NCBI RefSeq assembly: GCF_001517405.1
Contig: NZ_LN907827.1
Span: forward strand, 1,308,587-1,372,586
Reading direction: 5' to 3'
Source of the DNA: Duffyella gerundensis
Lineage (GTDB): Bacteria > Pseudomonadota > Gammaproteobacteria > Enterobacterales > Enterobacteriaceae
DNA length: 64,000 nucleotides
The translations under genes were made by a program, and so were the position numbers. The notes beneath the pieces are model-generated. The model was not told where the DNA came from, searched no databases, and saw only the letters and a program-made list of their open reading frames with translations. Positions 36,242 to 45,769 of the stretch are shown here, piece after piece (the first letter of the stretch is position 1; each line of letters opens with the position of its first letter).

Positions 36242-37566
36242 CGCTTAGTTGCCCACAAATCGTATTCATCGGCGTGATCGACCACCGCGCGGATCACATC
36301 GCCCGGCTTCACGTCACGTTCACCGTTAAGGTAAACCGCGCCGTCAATTTCAGGTGCATCGGCCATACTGCGGCCGATAGCGCCTTCTTCATCGACTTCG
36401 TCAATCAGCACCAGAATTTCACGGCCCACTTTCTCCTGCAGCCGCTCGCTGGAGATTTTCTGCTGTAGCTGCATAAAGCGATCGTAGCGTTCTTCTTTCA
36501 CCGCTTCCGGCACCTGATCGGGCAGCTGGTTGGCGGTTGCGCCTTCCACCGGGCTGTATTTGAAGCAGCCCACGCGATCGAGACGCGCCTCTTTCAGGAA
36601 GTCGAGCAGCATCTGGAACTCCTCTTCCGTTTCGCCAGGAAAACCGACGATAAAGGTTGAGCGCAGCGTCAGCTGCGGGCAGATTTCACGCCAGCGTTTG
36701 ATGCGCTCCAGCGTGCGTTCTACCGCGCCAGGACGTTTCATCAGCTTCAGAATACGCGGGCTGGCATGCTGTAAAGGAATATCGAGATACGGCAGGATCT
36801 TGCCTTCCGCCATCAGTGGAATGACATCATCCACATGCGGATAAGGGTAGACGTAATGCAGACGTACCCAAACGCCAAGCTTCGCCAGTTGTTCGCACAG
36901 GCTGACCATGCTGGTTTTCACCGGCGAGCCGTTCCAGAAACCGGTGCGATGTTTCACATCAACGCCGTAGGCTGAGGTGTCCTGGGAGATCACCAGCAGC
37001 TCTTTGACGCCCGCTTCTACCAGACGTTTTGCCTCATCCAGCACCGAACCAATCGGACGGCTGTCGAGATCGCCACGCATGGAAGGAATGATGCAGAAGG
37101 TGCAGCGATGATTACAGCCTTCGGAGATCTTCAGATAGGCGTAATGACGCGGCGTCAGCTTGACGCCCTGTTCCGGCACCAGGCTTAGAAACGGGTTGTG
37201 CTGTGGCTTTGGCACATAACGATGCACGTGCGACAGCACCTGCTCATAGCTGTGCGGACCGGTAATCTCCAGCACCTTTGGGTGCACTTCACGAATTTGG
37301 TTCTCTTTCGCGCCGAGGCAGCCGGTGACAATCACCTTGCCGTTTTCATTCAGCGCTTCGCCAATCGCTTCCAGGGATTCCTGAACCGCGCTGTCAATGA
37401 AGCCGCAGGTATTCACGATCACGATCTCAGCGTCGTCATAACGGGGCACGACTTCGTAGCCTTCAGTGCGCAGCTCGGTGAGGATACGCTCTGAATCTAC
37501 CAGGTTTTTTGGACAGCCGAGTGAGACGAAACCTACACGCGGCGGCATTGTTGTTGTTTGGGACAT
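36238..37566 (-). CDS. rimO: Ribosomal protein uS12 methylthiotransferase RimO
   Basis: A 442-residue radical-SAM enzyme that adds a methylthio group to Asp89 of ribosomal protein uS12. The N-terminal Fe-S domain has C18, C54 and C83 (SLGCPKN, NTCGF, TGCLGA). The radical-SAM cluster cysteines are C151, C155 and C158 ([10 protein letters not shown]). A TRAM domain lies at the C-terminus. It is divergent from yliI and convergent, with a 4-bp overlap, with the DUF4385 gene. The position is as in E. coli (yliG). Confidence 0.96.
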   Translation of the reverse strand: MSQTTTMPPRVGFVSLGCPKNLVDSERILTELRTEGYEVVPRYDDAEIVIVNTCGFIDSAVQESLEAIGEALNENGKVIVTGCLGAKENQIREVHPKVLEITGPHSYEQVLSHVHRYVPKPQHNPFLSLVPEQGVKLTPRHYAYLKISEGCNHRCTFCIIPSMRGDLDSRPIGSVLDEAKRLVEAGVKELLVISQDTSAYGVDVKHRTGFWNGSPVKTSMVSLCEQLAKLGVWVRLHYVYPYPHVDDVIPLMAEGKILPYLDIPLQHASPRILKLMKRPGAVERTLERIKRWREICPQLTLRSTFIVGFPGETEEEFQMLLDFLKEARLDRVGCFKYSPVEGATANQLPDQVPEAVKEERYDRFMQLQQKISSERLQEKVGREILVLIDEVDEEGAIGRSMADAPEIDGAVYLNGERDVKPGDVIRAVVDHADEYDLWATKR

Positions 37567-37775
37567 GGCTCATTTCCAGTTCAGCACAGCTTTGGCGCGT
37601 GATTCTACACGCGAGGCGATCAGATTTATACAGGTAAGTGAGCTGAAATAATGAGCATTTTATCGGGCCAAAATCGCCTGAAAAGCCAGTGCGCTTTTTT
37701 ATGGAAATGTAAAAGCGAACAAAAAGCCATCACCGACAGCTACAGTTAACCCACGATGGATAACAAGGCGATCCC

Positions 37776-38882
37776 ATGCGGCGAATAACCTTAACGGCAC
37801 TGATTTCTCTCTCTTTATCATTTCCCGCGCTGGCTGCGCAGGTCAGCGTTGAACAGCTGCAGGACCGGCTCGATCATCCCTGGTCGCTTGCTTTCCTGCC
37901 CGCTAATCAGGGCGTATTGATTACCGAACGCAGCGGCCAGCTGCGGCTCTGGCAGGCCAATAGCGGACTGTCTCAGCCGATTAGCGGCGTCCCGCCGGTA
38001 TGGGCAGAGCGGCAGGGCGGCCTGCTGGATGTGGTGCTGGCGCCCGATTTTGCACAGAGCCGTCGTCTCTATCTCAGCTATACCCGAGAGGAGAAAAACG
38101 GCGCCGGTGCGGTAGTGAGCCTCGCCCAACTCAGCGCCGACAACCGGCGGCTGGAGAATGTGCGCGAGATCTTTCGCCAGCAGCCGATGCTTTCCGGCGG
38201 GGCCAATATCGGCACCCGGCTGGCGTTCGACAGCCAGGGCTACCTGTGGATTGCGCTGGGCGACCACTTCCGCAGTGCCAACGCGCAGCACCTCGATAAA
38301 TTGCAGGGCAAGCTGGTGCGGCTGAACGCCGACGGCTCGGTGCCGCAGGATAATCCGTTCGTTGGGCAGGCTGGCGCGCGGCCGGAGATCTGGGCATATG
38401 GCGTGCGTAATCCGCAGGGACTGGCGATGAATCCGTGGACGCAGCAGATGTGGGAAAGCGAGCACGGGCCGCGCGGCGGCGATGAGGTCAATATCGTGCA
38501 GAAAGGCAAAAACTACGGTTGGCCGCTGGCTACCTGGGGCGTCGATTACAGCGGCGAAAAGGTGCCGGAAGCGCAGGGCGGCAAGGTTGATGGCACCGTG
38601 CAGCCGGCGTTTTACTGGAAGGTATCGCCCGCCATCAGCGGCATGGCGTTTTATAATCACCTGCGCTTCCCTGCGTGGAAAAACAGCCTGTTTATCGGCG
38701 CGCTAAAAGAGAAAGCGCTGATTCGCCTGCAGGTTAAAGGGGAAAACGTCACGGAAGAGGAACGCCTGCTGGCTGACCGTGGCGAACGCATACGTGACGT
38801 TCGCCAGGGACCGGACGGCTATCTCTACGTGCTGACCGACGCCAGCAACGGCAAGCTGCTGAAGGTCGGCCTGCGTGACTAG
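37776..38882 (+). CDS. yliI: PQQ-dependent soluble aldose sugar dehydrogenase YliI
   Basis: A 368-residue periplasmic six-bladed beta-propeller quinoprotein (E. coli YliI/Asd, 371) that oxidises aldose sugars to lactones. It has a Sec signal peptide (MRRITLTALISLSLSFPALA, cut near residue 20). Propeller and PQQ-site segments include HPWSLAFLP, GDHFRSANAQ, YGVRNPQGLAMNP and GGDEVNIVQKGKNYGWP. Whether the host makes PQQ cannot be seen here. Its end overlaps the converging HAD gene by 4 bp. Confidence 0.93.
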   Translation: MRRITLTALISLSLSFPALAAQVSVEQLQDRLDHPWSLAFLPANQGVLITERSGQLRLWQANSGLSQPISGVPPVWAERQGGLLDVVLAPDFAQSRRLYLSYTREEKNGAGAVVSLAQLSADNRRLENVREIFRQQPMLSGGANIGTRLAFDSQGYLWIALGDHFRSANAQHLDKLQGKLVRLNADGSVPQDNPFVGQAGARPEIWAYGVRNPQGLAMNPWTQQMWESEHGPRGGDEVNIVQKGKNYGWPLATWGVDYSGEKVPEAQGGKVDGTVQPAFYWKVSPAISGMAFYNHLRFPAWKNSLFIGALKEKALIRLQVKGENVTEEERLLADRGERIRDVRQGPDGYLYVLTDASNGKLLKVGLRD

Positions 38883-39535
38883 CGCTTCCAGCGGCACACG
38901 TCCCAGCCGCGCCGCAGCGCTTCCTGCTCCAGCGGCGCGTCAGGATTAATCACATATGCCCGATCGGCCTGCATCAGCAGCGGCAGGTCGTTCATTGAAT
39001 CACTGTAGGCCCACGTCTGCTGGAAGCGCGCTGCTTCCTGTTCCGCTTTCCAGCTGTTCAGCCGCACCACCTTGCCTTCTTTATAGGTCATGGTGCCGAA
39101 GGTCAGACCGCTGTAGCGCTGGTCAACAATTTCCACGCCAATAGCCAGCGCACCGTGCGCACCCAGCTGTTCAGCGATCGGCGCGACCAGATGCTCGCCG
39201 CTGGCGGAGATAATCACGATGGTGTCGCCGCGCTGCTGATGAAAGGCCAGCCGTTCGCGGGCGGCAGGGTAGACGCGCGGCAGAATATCGCGCTGAATAA
39301 AGCGGCGGATCCAGCCGCTGACCGTTAAGGTGCTCAGTCCGGCCAGCGGAGCGAGAATGGTGTGCATGTACGCTTCGATCTCCAGCGTACCCTGATAATA
39401 TTGCTGCATCAGCGCCTGTTCCTGCTTGAGCAGCGCCGGTGGCGCAAATCCCTGGGAGACCAGCCAGCGCAGCCAAAGGCTGGTGCTGTCGTCGCAAATC
39501 AGCGTTTCATCAAGATCAAAAACGGCCAAATCCAT
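38879..39535 (-). CDS. HAD-IB family phosphatase (SerB/PgpC-like)
   Basis: A 218-residue haloacid dehalogenase-superfamily hydrolase. Motif I is FDLDETLI, motif II is in TIVIISAS, the motif III Lys is near TYKEGKVV, and motif IV is AYSDSMNDLPLL. The four-helix cap between motifs I and II puts it with the IB (phosphoserine phosphatase-like) group. Some relatives act on phosphatidylglycerol phosphate; the substrate here is not determined. Two ATGs (39538 and 39535) follow an AGGAG; the second has better spacing. Confidence 0.85.
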   Translation of the reverse strand: MDLAVFDLDETLICDDSTSLWLRWLVSQGFAPPALLKQEQALMQQYYQGTLEIEAYMHTILAPLAGLSTLTVSGWIRRFIQRDILPRVYPAARERLAFHQQRGDTIVIISASGEHLVAPIAEQLGAHGALAIGVEIVDQRYSGLTFGTMTYKEGKVVRLNSWKAEQEAARFQQTWAYSDSMNDLPLLMQADRAYVINPDAPLEQEALRRGWDVCRWKR

Positions 39536-39772
39536 CATCGTTCTCCTACAGCGAATTTTACCCAGCGTAACGTATTTTTGTGACGTTTCAGATGATTACC
39601 TGACAAATTCGGACCAGGGCGCAAACGCCCCGGTTGAGGTTTATCTACTAATCTTCAAAAAACTTTACGATTGGGCGGTTTTTTTCGCCCGTCTTAACAG
39701 GTAGCGTAGATCGCCCGCACGCTTGGCTATATCGCTGAAAGCGCAGATTTACTATGGATACCCTGGCACGCC

Positions 39773-40975
39773 ATGACGAAAAAATCCCTCTTTGCCACGC
39801 CATGTTCGCTGGCATTCTGCACCGTATTCATGATGTTTACGCCACTTACCCATGCCGAGCAGGCGCCTGGTGCGCCGCAGGTGGAAGCCAAAGCCTGGAT
39901 GCTGATGGATTTCAACAGCGGTAAAGTGCTGGCGGAAGCCAATGCCGATCAGCGGCTCGATCCCGCCAGCCTGACCAAAATGATGACCAGCTATGTGGTG
40001 GGCCAGGCACTGAAGTCGGGCAAAATTACCCGCGATGATATGGTTACCGTTGGCCAGGACGCCTGGGCGACCGGCAACCCGGCGCTGCGTGGCTCCTCGC
40101 TGATGTTCCTGAAGCCCGGCGATCGCATTCCGGTCTCCGAGCTGAATAAAGGCATTGTGATTCAGTCCGGCAACGATGCCAGCATCGCGCTGGCGGATTA
40201 CGTCGCTGGCAGTCAGGACTCTTTTGTCGGCCTAATGAACAATTACGCCAAAGCGCTAAAACTGCAGAACACCCACTTCAAAACCGTACACGGACTGGAT
40301 GCTGACGGCCAATACAGCACCGCGCGTGATATGGCGCTGATAGGTCAGGCGCTGATCCGCGACGTGCCGGAAGAGTACGCGCTGAACAAAGAGAAAGAGT
40401 TCACCTTTAATAATATTCGTCAGCACAACCGCAACCGCCTGCTGTGGAGCACCAACTTGCAGGTGGACGGCATCAAAACCGGACACACCTCTGGCGCAGG
40501 CAACAATCTGGTGGCATCGGCTACGGATAACGGCATGCGCCTGATTTCGGTGGTGCTCGGCGCGGATACCGATGCACAGCGCTTCCGCGAAAGTGAAAAA
40601 CTGCTGACCTGGGGCTTCCGTTTCTTTGAAACGGTGACGCCGGTTAAGGCAGCGACGCCCTTTGCCAGCCAGCGCGTCTGGTTTGGCGATCGCAAGATGG
40701 TCAATCTTGGTGTGGCGCAAGATGCTGCACTGACCATCCCGAAAGGGCAGATGAAGAACATGAAGGCGAGCTTTACCCTGACTTCGCCGCAGCTCAGCGC
40801 GCCGCTAAAAAAACATCAGCAGGTTGGCGTAATCGATTTTCAGCTCAACGGCAAAACCATTGAGCAGCGGCCGCTGGTGGTGCTCGATGAGGTGCAGGAA
40901 GGCAGCTTCTTCAGCCGCATTGTGGATTTCGTGATGATGAAGCTGGATGGCTGGTTCGGCAAGTGGTTTAGCTAA
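39773..40975 (+). CDS. dacC: D-alanyl-D-alanine carboxypeptidase DacC (PBP6)
   Basis: A 400-residue penicillin-binding protein, the same length as E. coli DacC. It trims the terminal D-Ala from peptidoglycan stem pentapeptides. It has a signal peptide ending near residue 28 ([10 protein letters not shown]). Catalytic motifs are S66-LTK, S132-GN and K235-TG. The PBP5/6 C-terminal beta domain is followed by an amphipathic membrane anchor ([13 protein letters not shown]). In E. coli deoR follows; here ybjG follows directly, convergent and sharing a terminator. Confidence 0.96.
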   Translation: MTKKSLFATPCSLAFCTVFMMFTPLTHAEQAPGAPQVEAKAWMLMDFNSGKVLAEANADQRLDPASLTKMMTSYVVGQALKSGKITRDDMVTVGQDAWATGNPALRGSSLMFLKPGDRIPVSELNKGIVIQSGNDASIALADYVAGSQDSFVGLMNNYAKALKLQNTHFKTVHGLDADGQYSTARDMALIGQALIRDVPEEYALNKEKEFTFNNIRQHNRNRLLWSTNLQVDGIKTGHTSGAGNNLVASATDNGMRLISVVLGADTDAQRFRESEKLLTWGFRFFETVTPVKAATPFASQRVWFGDRKMVNLGVAQDAALTIPKGQMKNMKASFTLTSPQLSAPLKKHQQVGVIDFQLNGKTIEQRPLVVLDEVQEGSFFSRIVDFVMMKLDGWFGKWFS

Positions 40976-40982
40976 GCGAGAA

Positions 40983-41009
40983 AAAAGGGCGGCGCCGGGC
41001 CGCCCTTTT
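40983..41009. terminator. Bidirectional terminator between dacC and ybjG
   Basis: An 11-bp stem AAAAGGGCGGC / GCCGCCCTTTT with a 5-nt loop, flanked by A and T tracts, lies between convergent genes. Confidence 0.88.
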
Positions 41010-41011
41010 CA

Positions 41012-41617
41012 TTACTGCTGCACCCAGCCTTTGCGAATCGGCAGGGCAAACACCAGTCGATAAGCCTGATGCAGCGCGCTCAGCAGCCGCGTGCCGTACA
41101 CCTGCCAGGCGAGATGCGACGTCAGGCAGCCGAGTAATCCCACCAGCAAGCCGCCGACCATATCCATAGGCCAGTGAACGCCAAGATAGACCCGTGACCA
41201 GGCGATGGCCGTGCCGATCGCCAGCAGCAACACGCCTGACCAGAGCCGGTGCCAGAACACAAAGGCCAGTGCGAAGGTGAAAATTGTGGTGCCGTGATCG
41301 CTGGGGTAAGAATCATCAGGACGATGGGCAAGAAACTGATGGCCAAAGCCGATAGCAAAGGGGCGCGGATGAGGCAGCAGCTGGCCAACACACCAGGAGA
41401 TGGTTAACGCGTAAAGCAGCGCAATGCCGGTTTTCAGTACCAGTTCGCGCTGTGGCATCACGCGATGGCTGGGTGCCCACAGCCACATACCGACGATCAG
41501 CAGCGGCACAATCATAATCAGATCGCGGGCGATAAAAGTCGCCAGCGATAAAAGCCAGGCGGGCGATTGCGGCGTGGCGTTGATCCACAAAAACAGCGTG
41601 CGGTTAATCTCTTCCAT
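41012..41617 (-). CDS. ybjG: Undecaprenyl-diphosphatase YbjG
   Basis: A 201-residue PAP2-family membrane phosphatase (E. coli 198) that dephosphorylates undecaprenyl pyrophosphate to recycle the cell-wall lipid carrier. The PAP2 signature appears as PHPRPFAIGFG, then PSDHGTTIF (motif 2) and SRVYLGVHWPMDMVGG (motif 3 with catalytic His). Five or six membrane helices are seen. The ATG at 41617 has AGGAAACGAG upstream; the open frame extends to 41668. Confidence 0.94.
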   Translation of the reverse strand: MEEINRTLFLWINATPQSPAWLLSLATFIARDLIMIVPLLIVGMWLWAPSHRVMPQRELVLKTGIALLYALTISWCVGQLLPHPRPFAIGFGHQFLAHRPDDSYPSDHGTTIFTFALAFVFWHRLWSGVLLLAIGTAIAWSRVYLGVHWPMDMVGGLLVGLLGCLTSHLAWQVYGTRLLSALHQAYRLVFALPIRKGWVQQ

Positions 41618-41878
41618 CTCGTTTCCTCTTATTACCTTGCGGATGCAAAGGGCATCCTGAATAAACACCGGCGTGGCGATAATCTCCTGCGCACCGCCGG
41701 ATAAAAAATAACGTCTGAATCCGGTGGGCTATCCTGCAGAGAGTCAACGCTGCGGTAAATGGCAGCACTCTTAATTACCCATCGGGTTGCGCTTTTGTTT
41801 AGGTTTCTCTGCTGATTAAGAGAACAACGACAATTTGCCTTAAGGCAGCGCTTTGATGGAATCCTGAATTTCAGGCAT
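41618..41878. other. Intergenic region between ybjG and RybB
   Basis: About 260 bp without a gene, between the ybjG start and the RybB terminator. It is expected to hold the ybjG promoter; no clear operator or small gene was recognised. Confidence 0.4.
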
Positions 41879-41944
41879 AAAAAAACCCGCTAATCAGAGA
41901 TTAACGGGCTCCGCAATTAAGGGATTTCAAAGAAAAGCAGTGGC
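41879..41944 (-). ncRNA. rybB: Sigma-E-dependent small RNA RybB
   Basis: The 5' end GCCACTGCTTTTCTTTGA is identical to E. coli RybB, including the seed that pairs with many omp mRNAs. A short middle is followed by an intrinsic terminator (CCCGTTAATC / GATTAGCGGG, then seven T). The predicted length is 66 nt, shorter than the 79-nt E. coli RNA; the loss is in the middle and terminator stem. It sits beside ybjL, as in E. coli, behind a recognisable sigma-E promoter. It would repress outer membrane protein synthesis with Hfq during envelope stress. Confidence 0.93.
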
Positions 41945-41950
41945 AATAAA

Positions 41951-41977
41951 TAAGACTTCGTAAATATTTAAAAGTTC
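41951..41977 (-). promoter_or_regulatory. Sigma-E promoter of rybB
   Basis: On the minus strand, GAACTT (-35, 41972-41977) and GTCTTA (-10, 41951-41956) are separated by 15 bp. The RybB 5' end lies 7 bp beyond the -10. This matches the sigma-E pattern GAACTT-N15/16-TCTNA. Confidence 0.85.
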
Positions 41978-41998
41978 TGCAACGCTACGGATAATTTT

Positions 41999-43684
41999 TC
42001 AGGGGCCAATTAATGGCCAGATAATAACGATAATGGTGCCTGCCAGCGTCAGCAATACGTTGGCAATGGCATAGGTGCCGGCATAACCCAGCGCCGGAAT
42101 ATTACTGCGCGCCGTGTCGCTGATAATTTCCATCGCCGGGGCGCAGGTGCGGGCACCCATAATGGCACCAAACAGCAGGGCGCGGTTCATGCGCAGCAGA
42201 TAGGCACCAAACAGATAGCAGATAATCACCGGCACCAGGCTTACCGCCAGGCCACACAGCAGCATCTGCAGGCCCGCGCTGCCGAGGCCATGCGACAATC
42301 CGCTGCCCGCGCTGAGACCCACACCCGCCATAAATACCATCAGGCCAAACTCTTTCAACATGGTCAGCGCGCCCTGCGGGATATACCCAAAAGTAGGATG
42401 GTTGGCGCGCAAAAAGCCAAGCAGGATGCCGGCAAACAGCAGACCGGCAGCGTTACCGATGGCAAAGTTAAAGCTGCTGAACTGGAAGTTCACCATGCCG
42501 ATCATCAGGCCGATAATAAAGAAGGCGCAGAAGGCGAGCAGATCGGTAACCTGACTGTGAATAGCGATAAAGCCGATGCGGTCGGCGACGCTTTTTACCC
42601 TGCGCGCTTCGCCGCTAACCTGCAGCACATCGCCTTTATTCAGGATGATGCTGTCATCGATAGGCATCTCAATCTGGCTGCGAATGACCCGGTTGAGGAA
42701 GCAGCCGTGATCGGTGAGGTTAAGCTGGCTAAGGCGGCGGTTAACCACGTTGTGGTTTTTGACCACGATCTCTTCGGTGACGATGCGCATATCAAGCAGA
42801 TCGCGATCGAACACCTCTTTACCGTTGCGAAAGCTGGGATCGAGCCGCGCATGCGCTTCCGGGTAGCCAACCAGCGAGATCTCGTCGCCTTCCTGCAGTA
42901 CCGCGTCACCGTCCGGGCTGGCAAGGATGCCGTTGCGACGGATGCGCTCTATGTAGCAGCCGGTCTGCCGATAGATGCCGAGTTCTCGCAGGTTTTTACC
43001 GCCGCTCCACGCCACCAGCTCTGCGCCCACGCGATAGGCACGAATCACCGGCAGATAAACCTTGCGCTGGCTGTCGGCATCCAGACCACGTTCCCGGGCA
43101 ATCTGTTGGGCGCTGGTCGGTAAATCCTGATGCTGCAGGCGCGGCAGATAGCGCGCGGCGACAATTAAACTCACCAGACCGATCAGGTAGGTCAGTGCAT
43201 AGCCGAGGCTCAGGTGATCCTGCATCAGCGCCAGCTGCGGTTCGCCAAGGGTTTGTCGCAGGGTATCGCCAGCGCCAACCAGCACCGGCGTTGAGGTCAT
43301 CGATCCCGCCAGCATGCCGGCGGTCAGGCCGATATCCCAGCCAAACAGTTTGCCCATGCCGATGGTCAGCAGCAACGCGCTGCCGACCATCACCAGGGCC
43401 AGCATCAGATAGTTTTTGCCATCGCGGAAGAAAATAGAGAAAAAGTTCGGCCCGGCTTCGACGCCAACGCAAAAAATAAACAGCATGAAGCCCAGGCTGA
43501 GCGCGTCGGTATTCATCGCAAAATGTTGTTGCCCTAAAAGCAGCGACACCACTAAAACGCCAATGGAATTACCCAGTTGAATCGGGCCAAAGCGTAATTT
43601 CCCTAAACAGAGGCCCAGCGCAAGCACGACAAATAATAACAAGATGTCATTGGCGCTTAACAAATTTGCGACATTTATATTCAC
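41999..43684 (-). CDS. ybjL: Putative transporter YbjL (aspartate:alanine exchanger family)
   Basis: A 561-residue inner-membrane protein, the same length as E. coli YbjL. Two hydrophobic halves of about five helices each flank two cytoplasmic RCK_C (TrkA_C) domains (about residues 200-370; [15 protein letters not shown] and [10 protein letters not shown] are the repeated signatures). The AAE family motif GVEAGPNFF and the repeated [15 protein letters not shown] / GARTCAPAM segments are present. In E. coli YbjL has been linked to glutamate export. The sigma-E promoter of rybB lies just past its stop. Confidence 0.94.
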   Translation of the reverse strand: MNINVANLLSANDILLLFVVLALGLCLGKLRFGPIQLGNSIGVLVVSLLLGQQHFAMNTDALSLGFMLFIFCVGVEAGPNFFSIFFRDGKNYLMLALVMVGSALLLTIGMGKLFGWDIGLTAGMLAGSMTSTPVLVGAGDTLRQTLGEPQLALMQDHLSLGYALTYLIGLVSLIVAARYLPRLQHQDLPTSAQQIARERGLDADSQRKVYLPVIRAYRVGAELVAWSGGKNLRELGIYRQTGCYIERIRRNGILASPDGDAVLQEGDEISLVGYPEAHARLDPSFRNGKEVFDRDLLDMRIVTEEIVVKNHNVVNRRLSQLNLTDHGCFLNRVIRSQIEMPIDDSIILNKGDVLQVSGEARRVKSVADRIGFIAIHSQVTDLLAFCAFFIIGLMIGMVNFQFSSFNFAIGNAAGLLFAGILLGFLRANHPTFGYIPQGALTMLKEFGLMVFMAGVGLSAGSGLSHGLGSAGLQMLLCGLAVSLVPVIICYLFGAYLLRMNRALLFGAIMGARTCAPAMEIISDTARSNIPALGYAGTYAIANVLLTLAGTIIVIIWPLIGP

Positions 43685-43915
43685 GAGTTAACTTTTACTT
43701 TACCAGTAACTGATTGATAAGAGAGATGTTCTGCGCTAACTTACCACGCAGTGACGCAGCTTTTATTGACTTCATCCGCGGCAATAAAATTATCCAGCAG
43801 TGTAAACCTGAATATATTTTGTCGCCACGTATTCACGGTATTCAGCGCCACTCTTTTTTTCATCTCTCTTCACCCTTTTTGCACCTTCAGCCGGTGCTAA
43901 TGTAGAGGTCGCATT

Positions 43916-44278
43916 ATGCCATTGCGTGCCGTTCGCCTGTCCGCGGTGATTAATTGCCTGTCGCTTTACTGCGCGATTTTTATTCTGGCCCGCTACAGCG
44001 CGGCGCTGGGCCAACATGGTCAGCCGGCCCTGTTGCTGTTTATGCTGCCTGGCGCGCTGGCTGGGCTGATCGCGCGTCCCAACGCGGTCACGGTGGCGCT
44101 AAGCGGCGCGCTGCTGGCGACGCCAGTCTGTCTGCTGATGCTGGCCCTGCCGCTGTTAAATCTGTCGAGCCCGCTGCAGGAATTTGCCTGGCACGCCAGC
44201 GCCATTTTCCTCTGCGTCTGCGGGGCGCTGCTGGTCAGCCTGTGGCGCGCCTTGTTCCCGCGCCGTCAGCTGCACTAA
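43916..44278 (+). CDS. ybjM: Inner membrane protein YbjM
   Basis: A 120-residue protein with four predicted hydrophobic helices, matching YbjM (about 125 residues in E. coli) in size, hydrophobic pattern and position between ybjL and grxA. Function is unknown. It is convergent with grxA and shares a bidirectional terminator 3 bp after its stop. The upstream gap is AT-rich, with no clear operator. Confidence 0.82.
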   Translation: MPLRAVRLSAVINCLSLYCAIFILARYSAALGQHGQPALLLFMLPGALAGLIARPNAVTVALSGALLATPVCLLMLALPLLNLSSPLQEFAWHASAIFLCVCGALLVSLWRALFPRRQLH

Positions 44279-44280
44279 AA

Positions 44281-44308
44281 AAAGGGCCTGCATTAGCAGG
44301 CCCTTTTT
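44281..44308. terminator. Bidirectional terminator between ybjM and grxA
   Basis: An 11-bp stem AAAGGGCCTGC / GCAGGCCCTTT with loop ATTA, flanked by A and T tracts, between convergent genes. Confidence 0.9.
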
Positions 44309-44323
44309 GGATCGTACTGCGCT

Positions 44324-44584
44324 TCAGGCAGTCATGAGATTCGCGTTGGCATAAGCGGCAAATTCGGTATAGCCGCCAACATGCTGCTCATCGACGAAAA
44401 TCTGCGGCACGGTTTGCACCGGCTTGCCGACGGTTTTTTCTAAATCCGCCTTGGTGATACCTTCAGCCTGGATATCAACGTAACGGAAATCAAAATCCTC
44501 GCGTTGTCCGGCAATGTTCTCGGCCAGCTCTTTAGCACGCACACAATAAGGGCAGCCTGGGCGACCAAAAATTACAGCGATCAT
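44324..44584 (-). CDS. grxA: Glutaredoxin 1
   Basis: An 86-residue glutathione-dependent thiol-disulfide oxidoreductase (E. coli 85). The redox motif is C11-PYC14, the cis-Pro is in TVPQIF, and the glutathione-binding GG is in HVGGYTE. It reduces ribonucleotide reductase and deactivates oxidised OxyR. The gene is divergent from ybjC-nfsA, and the shared upstream region has OxyR-like sequence, as in E. coli. Confidence 0.97.
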   Translation of the reverse strand: MIAVIFGRPGCPYCVRAKELAENIAGQREDFDFRYVDIQAEGITKADLEKTVGKPVQTVPQIFVDEQHVGGYTEFAAYANANLMTA

Positions 44585-44606
44585 CGGTATCTCCTTGCAG
44601 TCGTTG

Positions 44607-44647
44607 AGTTGTGATTGCTATCACGCTCATCAATAATGGCGGTTATC
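44607..44647. promoter_or_regulatory. Possible OxyR operator upstream of grxA
   Basis: Two ATAG/CTAT-like dyads, at 44607-44622 and 44633-44647, are spaced by about one helical turn, giving the four-half-site layout OxyR uses. Individual half-sites are degenerate. The call leans on the known OxyR control of E. coli grxA. Confidence 0.35.
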
Positions 44648-44726
44648 ATGCCCGCAACCCTTGCCGAAAGGAAGAAGGAAATGACTGTTAGTCTGATAAG
44701 CACTGACGATAGGCAAAAAGCGCATT

Positions 44727-45044
44727 ATGGCGCGTAATCCGCAGGGTGCGCCGCGCCCGCCTGCGGCAAAAAGCCTGGCCTCGCTGCCGCTGCCGGTCCT
44801 GCTGCTGGAGGGCGCGGGCGCGCTGATGTTGGTGGTGGCGTGGATCGCCTTTAATGATGTATTGCCGCTGCCCGACTGGCTACAAGGCAAAACAGCTGCC
44901 AGGCTGCTTATCGCCGCGGCGGTCTGCTGTATGCTGCCCGCGGCGATAATAATGATGTGGCGCACGGCGCAAATTATCGCGCCGCAGCTGTTCGCCACAT
45001 CGGCCCCTAAAAAAGAGAGAGACAAGCATGACGCCGACCATTGA
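44727..45044 (+). CDS. ybjC: YbjC family membrane protein (DUF1418)
   Basis: A 105-residue protein with two hydrophobic helices (about 25-45 and 60-85) and a charged C-terminus ([12 protein letters not shown]) resembling E. coli YbjC (95 residues). Function is unknown. It overlaps nfsA by 17 bp and is the first gene of the ybjC-nfsA-rimK-ybjN unit, which E. coli controls through SoxRS. No soxbox was convincing enough to mark. Confidence 0.85.
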   Translation: MARNPQGAPRPPAAKSLASLPLPVLLLEGAGALMLVVAWIAFNDVLPLPDWLQGKTAARLLIAAAVCCMLPAAIIMMWRTAQIIAPQLFATSAPKKERDKHDADH

Positions 45045-45750
45045 ATTACTTTGCTCACACCGTTCTGTTCGCGCCTTCACCGATCGTGAAGTCAGCGAGG
45101 AGACACGCCAGGCGATTATTGCCGCTGCGCAATCTGCATCCACCTCCAGTTTCCTGCAGTGCTCATCCATTGTGCGCATCACCGATCGCGCCATGCGCGA
45201 GAAGCTGGTCGAACTCACCGGCGGTCAGGAATGGGTTGGCAGCGCACCGGAATTTTGGGTGTTCTGCGCCGATTTTAATCGTCATCAGCAGATCGTGCCC
45301 GACGCACAACTGGGCCGCGCTGAACAGCTGCTGCTCGGCTGCGTTGATACCGCGCTGATGGCACAGAACGCCATGGTGGCGGCAGAATCGCTCGATATGG
45401 GCGGCGTCTTCATCGGCGGCATTCGTAATAACATCGCCGAAGTGACAGAGTTGCTGCAGCTGCCGAAGTTTGTGCTGCCGCTGTTTGGCTTTTGTCTGGG
45501 TTGGCCGGAATCGCATCCGGACGTCAAACCGCGTATGCCGCAGGCGATGCTGGTGCATGAAAACCACTATCAGCCGGTCGATAAGCAGGTGCTGGCGGAA
45601 TATGATCGTCAGCTCAACGACTATTACCATCAGCGTGACAGCAACCAGCGTTCAGAAACCTGGAGCGGCCTGATTGAGCGGCTGATCATGAAAGAAACTC
45701 GTCCGTTTATTCTCGATTATCTGCACCAGCAGGGCTGGGCAACCAAATAA
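45028..45750 (+). CDS. nfsA: Oxygen-insensitive NADPH nitroreductase NfsA
   Basis: A 240-residue FMN-dependent nitroreductase, the same length as E. coli NfsA. It performs two-electron reduction of nitroaromatics, quinones and chromate. FMN-contacting segments are [12 protein letters not shown] near the N-terminus, [19 protein letters not shown] and LFGFCLGWP. The C-terminal [17 protein letters not shown] matches the family. Translation is probably coupled to the overlapping ybjC. Confidence 0.96.
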   Translation: MTPTIELLCSHRSVRAFTDREVSEETRQAIIAAAQSASTSSFLQCSSIVRITDRAMREKLVELTGGQEWVGSAPEFWVFCADFNRHQQIVPDAQLGRAEQLLLGCVDTALMAQNAMVAAESLDMGGVFIGGIRNNIAEVTELLQLPKFVLPLFGFCLGWPESHPDVKPRMPQAMLVHENHYQPVDKQVLAEYDRQLNDYYHQRDSNQRSETWSGLIERLIMKETRPFILDYLHQQGWATK

Positions 45751-45769
45751 TCTGCTGCGGAGCCGCACG

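Noticed and set aside
37680..37705. Possible terminator in the rimO-yliI gap
   Set aside because: There is a T run near 37692, but no stable stem next to it could be drawn.
42290..43123. 277-codon frame antisense to ybjL
   Set aside because: Shadow frame; the sense YbjL is full length and well conserved.
43714..43905. 63-codon frame in the ybjL-ybjM gap
   Set aside because: Poor ribosome site, no family resemblance and composition like random intergenic sequence.
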